This document shows, in pieces, positions 15,033-22,014 of a stretch of 22,014 nt of DNA. Source of the stretch: an uncultured Veillonella sp. (lineage in GTDB: Bacteria; Bacillota; Negativicutes; Veillonellales; Veillonellaceae); NCBI GenBank assembly GCA_900550455.1, contig URSE01000010.1:1-22014 (forward strand). Direction: 5' to 3'. The position numbers were made by a program, and so were the translations under genes. Each line of letters starts with the position of its first letter. Position 1 is the first letter of the stretch. Under the pieces are notes generated by a model. It was not told the DNA's origin, made no database searches, and worked only from the letters and a program-made list of their open reading frames with translations.

Positions 15033-17012
15033 TCAGGCGCTATATTTCATAAAGGTAATCGATGTTTCCAGGTGCAACTGTCCTTGTGCCGGTTGCCATC
15101 TATAGGATTCCAATCCCTCTTCGGTGGTCTCTTCTACCAATAAATTGAGTTCTTTAAAGACCTCTAGAGAGGCCATAGCCACCGGCATAGTCTGCCCCTC
15201 CGGCCGACGTCGAATCAATTCCGTTTCCAAGCGGAACTTAGGCATAGATCCACCCTTAAGGAGGTTGCGCACGTAGGTATACATAGCCCTTAAACCTTCT
15301 TTCGTAAGGGTCAAGGAACGCCCTTCTAAGAGAGCCATATCTTGAATCATGAGTTGCGGACTCACATGCCCATTCCACTCATTTTTCTGTACCGTGAAAG
15401 CTACCTTCACCCGGTCACCAGGAAAGAAACTGGCATGTAAATCAGGCCGATTCCAAGCGATTGCATCAATGGTACTATCTTCTCTTTCCAAGAGAACCTT
15501 GGCATGCTTTTTTTGCTGACCCATAAGGAAGAGGTCACTAATAGTTGCTTCCTCCAAGGCTAAAACAGGAGTGGGATTAGCCATGCCATAAGGCTCTAGG
15601 GTTTCTATCTCCTCGATGAGGGGTACATCAATATCATCGATAGCCACCTGACTATCAATATCTACAATGGGGAGGTAATCAGTTTCCGCTAGATGCTCTT
15701 TACAGTATTGAGCCAAACGCTCTCGCAAGGCCGGAATCTTATCTTCCTTGATGGAAAAGCCTGCCGCTGCTTGGTGTCCTCCAAACTGAATCAAGATATC
15801 TTCCGCCGATTGCAGCGCTTCGTATATATTGCAGTTATCAATGGACCGACAAGAGCCCTTGCCGATGCCATCCTTAATAGAAATCACTAAGGTTGGCTTA
15901 TAAAATTCCTCAACCAAGCGAGAGGCTACGATGCCAATGACACCGGGATGCCAATCCTGGCCCCCTACCACCACTACATAATCCGCATCCGGTCCCTGCT
16001 TGAGGACATCTTGGCGAGCCATTTCATGGATATCACGTTCCAAAGCCTGCCGTTCTAAGTTTGTTTCCTGCAACTCTTCGGCGATTTCATAAGCTTCCTC
16101 CTGACTAGGAGTAGTCAAGAGTTCCACAGCTCGCGTCGCATGGGCCACACGACCGGCCGCATTGAGCCGAGGTGCCAAGGTATAGCCTATATGACCAGCC
16201 GTAATTTTCCGGTCCTTTAGACCGGCTACATCAATGAGAGCTTCGATGCCTCGGTTAGGTTGTAGCTGCATTTTACTCAGGCCAGCCTTAACCAAAATTC
16301 GATTTTCGCCCACAAGTGGCACTACGTCTGCAACCGTCCCTAAAGCTACAATATCCAAGTCAGCTTGGTAGACTTCCCCAGTTCTCTCCTGCCAAACAGC
16401 CTGACAAAGCTTATAGGCCACACCTACACCAGCTAGGTTTTTATCCGGATAAGGACAATTTGGCTGCTTATGGTCAACAACGGCAACCGCTCGCGGAATG
16501 AGGGCCGGTGCTTCATGATGGTCTGTGATAACCAAAGCCAAGCGATCCCGCACAGCCTCCACGATATCATAAGAAGAAATACCACAGTCTACGGTGATAA
16601 CTAAGTCTGTCCCCTTAGCTATAAGGCCTTCTAAGGCCTCTAAATTAAGCCCATAGCCCTCGCTCTGCCTCTCTGGAATATAGTAAGAAACAGAGGCTCC
16701 ACAACGTTTCAAAAAACGATAGACTACGGAGGTGGCGGTGATACCATCCACATCATAATCTCCATAGACCACGATAGAGCCACCCTCTTCCATGGTTTTG
16801 GTCACACAGGCTACTGCTTCACGCATTCCTTTGAGGTCCCAGGGACTGAGCAAAGATTCCATGTCTGCCACTAAAAATTGCCGAGCCTTATGAGGATCAC
16901 CTAGTCCTCGATTAATAAGTAGCTTGGCCACAATAGGTGACACCTTGAGTTCAGCTGCTAACTGAACTTCTTCTTGGCTGTGGTCAGGCTCAATAGACCA
17001 TCGTTTTTGCAT
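15033..17012 (-). CDS. recJ: Single-stranded-DNA-specific exonuclease RecJ
   Basis: A 5'-3' single-strand exonuclease for recombination and mismatch or base-excision repair. The 659-residue protein has the DHH family motifs: VVYGDYDVDGITA (Asp85 to Gly90), VITVDCGIS, VITDHHEAP (DHH at about 164-166), AVVDHKQPNCPYP, and the DHHA1 domain with IQFGGHQAAAGFSI. The C-terminal part is an OB-fold domain plus an extra about 100 residues, which is typical of longer Firmicutes RecJ proteins. GGAAGGAGG lies 5 bases before the ATG at 17012. This is the first gene of the run that continues with rel, and a promoter is visible upstream (17081-17108). Confidence 0.95.
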   Translation of the reverse strand: MQKRWSIEPDHSQEEVQLAAELKVSPIVAKLLINRGLGDPHKARQFLVADMESLLSPWDLKGMREAVACVTKTMEEGGSIVVYGDYDVDGITATSVVYRFLKRCGASVSYYIPERQSEGYGLNLEALEGLIAKGTDLVITVDCGISSYDIVEAVRDRLALVITDHHEAPALIPRAVAVVDHKQPNCPYPDKNLAGVGVAYKLCQAVWQERTGEVYQADLDIVALGTVADVVPLVGENRILVKAGLSKMQLQPNRGIEALIDVAGLKDRKITAGHIGYTLAPRLNAAGRVAHATRAVELLTTPSQEEAYEIAEELQETNLERQALERDIHEMARQDVLKQGPDADYVVVVGGQDWHPGVIGIVASRLVEEFYKPTLVISIKDGIGKGSCRSIDNCNIYEALQSAEDILIQFGGHQAAAGFSIKEDKIPALRERLAQYCKEHLAETDYLPIVDIDSQVAIDDIDVPLIEEIETLEPYGMANPTPVLALEEATISDLFLMGQQKKHAKVLLEREDSTIDAIAWNRPDLHASFFPGDRVKVAFTVQKNEWNGHVSPQLMIQDMALLEGRSLTLTKEGLRAMYTYVRNLLKGGSMPKFRLETELIRRRPEGQTMPVAMASLEVFKELNLLVEETTEEGLESYRWQPAQGQLHLETSITFMKYSA

Positions 17013-17080
17013 AGCCCCTCCTTCCCAAATTCTATACTCATGGAGAATAAACCAAACAAGTTGTAATCATTATTATTTAT

Positions 17081-17108
17081 ATTATATCCTAATTGAGAAG
17101 AATTACAA
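17081..17108 (-). promoter_or_regulatory. Promoter of the recJ operon with flanking inverted repeat
   Basis: On the minus strand, -35 TTGTAA and -10 TATAAT are separated by 16 bases, about 70 bases before the recJ ATG. A 9-base inverted repeat (AATTGAGAA at 17091-17099 in the spacer, TTCTCAATT at 17116-17124 upstream of -35) brackets the -35 box. A repressor bound there would block the polymerase. Confidence 0.65.
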
Positions 17109-17182
17109 AGGATTATTCTCAATTATTTTCTCCTCTTTTAGTCACAAAAACACCTGTTATAAATACTAACGGGCAAATAAAT

Positions 17183-17231
17183 AAGGGTAATCTCTCATTC
17201 CTAAAACTGATAGGAGTGAGAAATTACCCTT
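17183..17231 (-). terminator. Long hairpin terminator downstream of hydG
   Basis: Arms of 21 bases (17183-17203 and 17211-17231) pair with one wobble and one mismatch around a 7-base loop. On the minus strand the sequence continues ATTTATTTG. It lies 67 bases past the hydG stop and separates hydG from recJ. The stem is longer than most terminators and could also protect the mRNA 3' end. Confidence 0.7.
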
Positions 17232-17297
17232 ATATATATTGAGAATATGCCAAGAAATTTCAAAGAAAATTCTCACCTTAAATTCTCATCATCTAGA

Positions 17298-18716
17298 TTA
17301 GAAACGGAAGTCCCGCTCCCCATCCTTCATTTGTGCAATATATTGAGCTGCCTTTTTTTGGACATCCTTATTTTCAATGACATCCATCTGTTCTTGGATA
17401 ACCTTCTTACCGTGGGTCTTGGTTTTTTCAGAGCCATAGTCCAGAATATATTCGTTCAAGGTCATCAACGCATTTGGCTGGCAACAGTTTTGAATTTCCC
17501 CGGTCTTAGCCAATTCCATAAAGCGGTCTCCCGTACGACCAGCCCGGTAGCAGGCCGTACAGAAGGATGGAATATAACCCAACTCAAGAAGCCAATCGAC
17601 AATTTCATTCAAGGTCCGTTGGTCAGATGTATCAAATTGAGCAGAGTTATCCTCTGGCTTTTCTTCTTCTACATAGCCACCTACAGATGTGCGTGAACCA
17701 CCTGAGATTTGAGAAATCCCTAAAGCAAGACCCCGTTCACGCATAGACTGAGATTCACGGGTGGACATAATCATGCCCGTATACGGTGTGGACACGCGGA
17801 TAAGAGCAACGATTTTTTCAAACACATCATCAGGCACTGCATTGGAGAAATCATCCACATCAATATCATCTGCTGGACAAATACGTGGTACGGAAATAGT
17901 ATGAGGACCGACCCCATAAACGGCTTCCAAATGCTCTGCGTGCATAAGGAGACCTACGAAATCATATTTGTAGTGCTCTAAGCCATAAAGAACACCAATC
18001 CCTACATCATCAATACCCCCTTGCATAGCCCGGTCCATAGCTTCTGTATGGTATGCATAGTTGGACTTAGGCCCCGTTGGATGAAGGGCTTCGTAATTTT
18101 CCTTATTGTAGGTTTCTTGGAAGAGAGTATAGGTCCCGATGCCCACGTCGTGTAATTTTTTGTAGTCTTCCACTTCACAGGCCGCAATATTAACATTAAC
18201 CCGGCGAATCTCCCCATTATCCTTTTTAATGGAGTAAATCGTCTTGATGGATTCCAAGATATACTCTAAAGGATTATTGAGAGGATCTTCACCGGATTCG
18301 ATAACAATCCGTTTGTGGCCCATAGCTTCCAAGGCCATAACTTCTGCCTTAATTTCCTCTTGGGTCAACTTTTTACGGCGAATGTCGCGATTTTTACTAT
18401 GATAAGGGCAATATACGCAACCGTTAATACAATAGTTAGATAGGTAAAGAGGAGCGAATAAAACAATGCGGTCACCGTAAATCTTACGCTTGATTTCCTT
18501 GGCCAAGGCAAAGAGTTTTTCCTTGTATTCTGGCAAAGGACATTCGAGAAGAACAGCCGCTTCACGGTGGGTTAAGCCTTTATAGGTTGCGGCCTTAGCT
18601 AGAATTTGATCCAACAAGGGGCGGTTTTCCTTATTTTCTTCCGCATACTTAAGGGTATCAAGAATTTCCTCGTGGCTGATAAATTCTTCAGCGTGAGGGG
18701 ATGTTACATTATACAT
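17298..18716 (-). CDS. hydG: [FeFe]-hydrogenase maturase HydG
   Basis: A radical SAM tyrosine lyase that supplies CO and cyanide ligands for the H-cluster of [FeFe] hydrogenase. The 472-residue protein has the radical SAM triad CINGCVYC (Cys96, Cys100, Cys103), the block VIESGEDPLNNPLEYI, TLFQETYN, and ISQISGGSRTSVGGY. Its diagnostic C-terminal auxiliary-cluster motif C-x2-C-x22-C (Cys386, Cys389, Cys412) separates HydG from ThiH. GAGGTAAG lies just before the ATG. HydE and HydF are not adjacent: the gene has its own leader and terminators on both sides, so it is likely monocistronic. It indicates an H2-metabolising anaerobe, as expected for fermentative Negativicutes. Confidence 0.94.
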   Translation of the reverse strand: MYNVTSPHAEEFISHEEILDTLKYAEENKENRPLLDQILAKAATYKGLTHREAAVLLECPLPEYKEKLFALAKEIKRKIYGDRIVLFAPLYLSNYCINGCVYCPYHSKNRDIRRKKLTQEEIKAEVMALEAMGHKRIVIESGEDPLNNPLEYILESIKTIYSIKKDNGEIRRVNVNIAACEVEDYKKLHDVGIGTYTLFQETYNKENYEALHPTGPKSNYAYHTEAMDRAMQGGIDDVGIGVLYGLEHYKYDFVGLLMHAEHLEAVYGVGPHTISVPRICPADDIDVDDFSNAVPDDVFEKIVALIRVSTPYTGMIMSTRESQSMRERGLALGISQISGGSRTSVGGYVEEEKPEDNSAQFDTSDQRTLNEIVDWLLELGYIPSFCTACYRAGRTGDRFMELAKTGEIQNCCQPNALMTLNEYILDYGSEKTKTHGKKVIQEQMDVIENKDVQKKAAQYIAQMKDGERDFRF

Positions 18717-18819
18717 GGTACTTACCTCATACAGGCCTAGGCCTGGTGATTAATGCTTGTGCCTCCCTGTGAAAGTCAGACGCTCTCACATAATGAGGAG
18801 GGATATACCTAGTATAGCA
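18717..18819 (-). promoter_or_regulatory. hydG promoter and structured 5' leader
   Basis: An extended -10 (TGCTATACT, 18811-18819) predicts a start near 18804 and a leader of about 85 bases. The leader holds a hairpin (18769-18789), a possible outer helix CCTCC/GGAGG, a perfect 14-base palindrome CAGGCCTAGGCCTG (18732-18745), and the ribosome-binding site (18725-18730). The early segment CCTCAT is an exact complement of that site. No known riboswitch class is recognised. Confidence 0.5.
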
Positions 18820-18833
18820 CTATTATTCCTATC

Positions 18834-18866
18834 AAAAAACCCAGGAATTAAAAAGAAATTCCTGGG
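18834..18866 (-). terminator. Rho-independent terminator of the importer operon
   Basis: Perfect 10-base arms CCCAGGAATT and AATTCCTGGG surround a 7-base loop and are followed on the minus strand by a run of six T. It lies 46 bases after the stop of the binding-protein gene and ends the ABC importer operon just upstream of the hydG promoter. Confidence 0.92.
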
Positions 18867-18912
18867 TCTATATTGTTAAAATTTCTCATCCCAAAATCAA
18901 GCATAATCCTCA

Positions 18913-20052
18913 TTATCGACCCCAAGCCTCGTAAATATCATCCATCGCCTTTTCCTCCTGTAAAATACCATGGGCATTCCAGAGGCCTGTATCTACGTAG
19001 AGGACGTGTCCCTCCTTAACAGCAGGAATCAGGGCAAAGACTGGATCTTGTCGCAGGGCCTCCAATTTAGCCTCAGCAAGCTTAGCATTTTCTTTGGATG
19101 ATGGGCCATAGCCGGCAGATACGATGAGATAATCCGCATCCAAGTCCGGCAATCGTTCAAGGGAAATGGCATTATTAGTGGTTGAGTAATCACCATCTAA
19201 GACCATTTGAGGAGGGTTGAGATTGAGCTTTTCATACATAAAGCGGCTAATGTCATTGGTCGAATAAGGATAGAGGCGGACCTCCTTATTGAGAACCCGC
19301 AAATGAGCCACCTTTCCCTGACCTATATGGTCAGCTAGAGCCATACGGAAGAATTTAACCCGATCATAGAAGACTTGTAAGCGGGCCTCCCCTTCCTTTC
19401 CCCGCCCCATAGCATAGGACAAGGCTAGAAGGGATACTCCATGTTGCCGGAGATTAAAGGCCGCAGTCGGTGCAATTTGGTTAAGCTTATCATAGACGGA
19501 CTGACTAAAGGAGTCCCGCATGATAATCAGATCCGGATGAAGAGCCTGTACCTGTTCATAATTGATAGTTTTAGCATCGTCATTGACAGAAATAACCCCT
19601 ACCCCCTTGGCAGATAATTCCTTATAAAGGTAGTGGCTTTCATTATAGTTACCTGCCAAGAAAGGTATATCCAAGGCCAGCATGGGATCTTCCATGCGGA
19701 TAACCACAATCCGTTGAGGATTTTCGGGCATAACAGTTTGCCCAAATTTATGATGAACAATGGTCTTTCCATCCTCTTGGGTTACCAATTTATGGGCTGC
19801 AACCACCTCATTTTTAAAGCGAACTTGGTTTTCCTTATCAATCGCCTGACTGCTATTAGACCGGTGGAGGAGACGGTCCTGGCGTTTGGCAATAGCCTCT
19901 TGGGTCTTAGTCTCCGCCAGGACCTCCTGTCCATGTTGGTGGGCCATGTATTGGTAAAACTTCGCCCCTACAATCACACCTAAAAAAGCCACGACTACGA
20001 TGGCGGCCAGACGTAAAATACGCCACTTGAGGGATAGGGTTTTCTTAGTCAT
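18913..20052 (-). CDS. Iron/siderophore/heme ABC importer, substrate-binding protein
   Basis: A class III (FecB/FepB-type) periplasmic binding protein of 379 residues. After an N-terminal basic stretch and one hydrophobic helix (about 13-32) comes a charged linker, then the binding fold: QTVMPENPQRIVVIRMEDPMLAL, VQALHPDLIIMRDSFS, LPDLDADYLIVSAGYGPS and a C-terminal AVKEGHVLYVDTGLW. There is no cysteine in the whole protein, so it is not a lipoprotein. The N-terminal helix would be an uncleaved anchor or a signal peptide. It is the last gene of the operon, its start overlaps the ATPase stop by 8 bases, and the terminator follows. The substrate (ferric siderophore, heme or cobalamin) cannot be fixed; the nearby fur favours iron. 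Confidence 0.85.
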   Translation of the reverse strand: MTKKTLSLKWRILRLAAIVVVAFLGVIVGAKFYQYMAHQHGQEVLAETKTQEAIAKRQDRLLHRSNSSQAIDKENQVRFKNEVVAAHKLVTQEDGKTIVHHKFGQTVMPENPQRIVVIRMEDPMLALDIPFLAGNYNESHYLYKELSAKGVGVISVNDDAKTINYEQVQALHPDLIIMRDSFSQSVYDKLNQIAPTAAFNLRQHGVSLLALSYAMGRGKEGEARLQVFYDRVKFFRMALADHIGQGKVAHLRVLNKEVRLYPYSTNDISRFMYEKLNLNPPQMVLDGDYSTTNNAISLERLPDLDADYLIVSAGYGPSSKENAKLAEAKLEALRQDPVFALIPAVKEGHVLYVDTGLWNAHGILQEEKAMDDIYEAWGR

Positions 20053-20842
20053 AGGAACCTACTTTCAAGGAATAAGGTAGGCAGAAGGGGCGACCTGTAC
20101 GAGGATCATTCATAACAGTAGCATCAATACCAAAGACATCATGCAACATGTCCTTATGAAAGACATCATGAGGAGACCCCTGGTAGAGGATCTGCCCCTT
20201 TTTCATAGCTACCAAGTAGTCAGCAAAGCGGGCTGCCTCATTGAGTTCATGAATAACCATAATGATAGTCTTCCCATACTTTTTATTGAGTTGTTCTACC
20301 ATGTGGAGAACAGCTAACTGATGAGCTACATCTAAGAAGCTAGTAGGCTCATCTAGAAAGAGAATATCCGTATCCTGTGCTATAGCCATGGCAATCCAAG
20401 CCCGCTGCCGTTGACCACCGGACATGTTGGCAATAGCCCTGTCTGCATAGTCCGTCAAATCAGTTTCTGCCAAGGCCCAATCCACCATTTTCCGATCTTC
20501 CTTAGAAGACCGAGCAAAGAGAGAGCTCTTATGAGGAGCCCGACCGTACATCACCAGATCTCGGACCGTCAAAGCCCCGGGAGCCGATGGATTTTGCGGC
20601 AAAATAGCCACTTCCTTTGCTAACCTACGAGAGTCCATAGCATGCATATCCTGTCCACCCAAAAGGACCTGTCCAGCCAGGGGTTTAATGATGCGGCAAA
20701 TGGTTTTTAAAAGGGTCGACTTACCGCATCCATTAGCCCCTATTAGGGCTGTTATTTTCCCTTGAGGGATCGTTAAATTTAAATCTTCTATGATGGGATG
20801 ACCATCATAACCAGAGGTGATATTCTTTAGTTCTAATTGCAT
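20045..20842 (-). CDS. Iron/siderophore/heme ABC importer, ATP-binding protein
   Basis: A FecE/FhuC-type ATPase of 265 residues that energises import from the cytoplasmic face. Walker A is GANGCGKST (about 35-43), the Q-loop region is VAILPQNPSAPG, the signature is NMSGGQRQRAWIAMAIAQ, Walker B is DILFLDEPTSFLD, and the switch histidine is in MVIHELNEA. AGGGAGG precedes the ATG, and the permease ends 10 bases upstream. The C-terminal extension PRTGRPFCLPYSLK is normal for this family. The substrate is inferred from the operon partners only. Confidence 0.93.
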   Translation of the reverse strand: MQLELKNITSGYDGHPIIEDLNLTIPQGKITALIGANGCGKSTLLKTICRIIKPLAGQVLLGGQDMHAMDSRRLAKEVAILPQNPSAPGALTVRDLVMYGRAPHKSSLFARSSKEDRKMVDWALAETDLTDYADRAIANMSGGQRQRAWIAMAIAQDTDILFLDEPTSFLDVAHQLAVLHMVEQLNKKYGKTIIMVIHELNEAARFADYLVAMKKGQILYQGSPHDVFHKDMLHDVFGIDATVMNDPRTGRPFCLPYSLKVGSYD

Positions 20843-20852
20843 AAGGTCCTCC

Positions 20853-21848
20853 CTAGGCCTTAGTCTTAGCTAAAATATACAAGAAATACGGAGCCCCTAT
20901 CATGGCTACCACAATGCCGATGAGGATTTCATCTGGCGCCAATACAGATCGGCCAAACCAATCTGCACCCACCAACAATATAGCGCCCGCTAAAGCTGTA
21001 ATAGGTAAAGAATAGACATGATTAGTCCCTACCAAACGACGGGCTATATGCGGAGCAATGAGACCCACAAAAGCGATATTCCCACCTACGGCTACGCACA
21101 TGGTCGCTAAGATAACCGCTAGAAAAAGGTAAACAAAGCGGGCTCGATTAATAGACAGACCCAAACCTATGGCTGTTTCATCCGCTAAATTCAAGATATT
21201 AAGATCCATATAGCGAGCCCAGAGTAAGAAGCCTAGAATGATAACTACAGGTGCTAATAAAGCCACATGGGCCCAGGAATTATTAGCAATAGACCCTATG
21301 ATCCATGTATTGACCACATGAAACTTATTGGGATCTAACCGTACAATGAGAAGCATTTGGATTGCGTGAATTCCTGCTGCTATAGCAATCCCCGTCAGAA
21401 TGAGGGCCTGGGGATTGAGAACCTGCCCCTTGTGATAGGCTAAGCGATAAATAAGGCCCGCCGTAGCTAAGCCCCCTACGAGGGCCACTAGAGCCAAGGC
21501 CCACATGGATAAGGCTGTATCTGAGTTAAGAAAGTAGACCAATAGGATAACACCTAGACCAGCCCCCGCATTAACACCTAAAATAGAAGGCGAGGCTAGA
21601 TCATTCCGGGAGATGGTTTGAAAAACAGCGCCCGCCAAACCTAAGCCCACTCCGATTAAAAGGGCTAATATAATGCGAACAAGACGGAAGTCCCAAACGG
21701 TCATCTCCAAAGTTGGATTTCCTAAGCCAAAGAGAGCCATTAGCAAGTCCCAATGACTGACGTCTAAAAATCCCGTCCTAACATCTCCATAAATCATAAC
21801 TAGAAGAAGAAGGATTGCTAAGAGAAATACCTTTATAAACTGTTTCAT
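20853..21848 (-). CDS. Iron/siderophore/heme ABC importer, permease (FecCD family)
   Basis: An integral inner-membrane permease of 331 residues, the usual length for FecCD/BtuC proteins, with about nine to ten hydrophobic helices. Recognisable blocks are VRIILALLIGVGLGLAGAVF and NDLASPSILGVNAGAGLGVI in the first half, NIAFVGLIAPHIARRLVGTN (the loop that contacts the ATPase), and a C-terminal GRSVLAPDEILIGIVVAMIG followed by APYFLYIL. The ATG overlaps the stop of the preceding permease (ATGA) with GGGAGGT upstream. Two FecCD genes in tandem fit a heterodimeric permease. Confidence 0.93.
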   Translation of the reverse strand: MKQFIKVFLLAILLLLVMIYGDVRTGFLDVSHWDLLMALFGLGNPTLEMTVWDFRLVRIILALLIGVGLGLAGAVFQTISRNDLASPSILGVNAGAGLGVILLVYFLNSDTALSMWALALVALVGGLATAGLIYRLAYHKGQVLNPQALILTGIAIAAGIHAIQMLLIVRLDPNKFHVVNTWIIGSIANNSWAHVALLAPVVIILGFLLWARYMDLNILNLADETAIGLGLSINRARFVYLFLAVILATMCVAVGGNIAFVGLIAPHIARRLVGTNHVYSLPITALAGAILLVGADWFGRSVLAPDEILIGIVVAMIGAPYFLYILAKTKA

Positions 21849-22014
21849 CGTCCGCTACCTCCCTTTCGACTAGCTAAATAGATAAAGAAAGGCACCCCTA
21901 ACAGAGCTGTTACAGCCCCTAACGGTGTCTCATAAGGAGGATTAAGCATACGTCCCACTACATCTGATAGGATGACCAAGGAAGCACCCAAGAGAGCGGA
22001 GATAGGAATGACCC
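21845..22014 (-). CDS. Partial FecCD-family permease (3' end)
   Basis: The last 56 codons of a second FecCD permease run off the right edge. The visible C-terminus (VIPISALLGASLVILSDVVG, then a segment with NPPYETPLGAVTALLGVPF, ending in Ser-Arg-Lys-Gly) matches the conserved final two helices of the family. Its stop overlaps the start of the next permease in an ATGA. The operon's beginning and its promoter lie beyond the window. Confidence 0.9.
   Translation of the reverse strand, partial: VIPISALLGASLVILSDVVGRMLNPPYETPLGAVTALLGVPFFIYLASRKGGSGR

Overview
The window reads as three unrelated kinds of DNA in one contig, most simply explained as a metagenome assembly with at least one and probably two artificial joins at its left end. 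Positions 1 to about 416 hold a fragment of a coiled-coil protein with moderately high GC, Bacteroidales- or phage-like in flavour. About 416 to 2222 is a Pasteurellaceae-like (Haemophilus type) trpE-trpG pair, with trpE lacking its N-terminal quarter. From about 2222 to 22014 the sequence is a Negativicutes genome: first an AT-rich mobile element (about 2222 to 6960), then a GC-richer housekeeping block (about 6946 to 22014). The Negativicutes (Veillonellaceae-like) call rests on the proteins and on an anaerobic gene set containing HydG and HemZ; the genus cannot be fixed from the sequence alone.

The mobile element is a leftward run of small, tightly packed and overlapping genes, with one rightward gene at its right edge. 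It encodes an HUH rolling-circle replication protein, a bacterial-type SSB ending in IPF, a BRO-N/KilA-C antirepressor, a YopX-domain protein, a small HTH protein, two small membrane proteins and several small unknown proteins. A hairpin and a palindrome lie just upstream of rep and look like a replication origin. This fits a small single-stranded-DNA (inovirus-like) prophage or a rolling-circle plasmid-type island. No Zot/pI morphogenesis gene, coat gene or recombinase is visible, and the left end is cut by the chimeric join. The rightward gene (6363-6959) encodes an unrecognised protein with a C-terminal membrane segment, and its Rho-independent terminator lies inside the 3' end of aspS.

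The chromosomal block is all leftward. A recJ-rel-MBL hydrolase-fur-hemZ-hisS-aspS series (17012 down to 6946) is closely spaced, with several TAATG overlaps, and has a recognisable promoter upstream of recJ. hydG stands alone between two strong terminators, with a structured 5' leader that could switch access to its ribosome-binding site. At the right edge is an iron/siderophore/heme (FecCD/FecE/FecB-type) ABC importer: permease (partial), permease, ATPase, binding protein, ending in a perfect terminator.

No gene-free stretch exceeds 300 bases. The longest gaps are 17013-17297 (hydG terminator, recJ promoter, TGAGAAT/ATTCTCA half-sites) and 18717-18912 (hydG promoter and leader, importer terminator). 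No tRNA, rRNA, CRISPR array or insertion sequence was seen.
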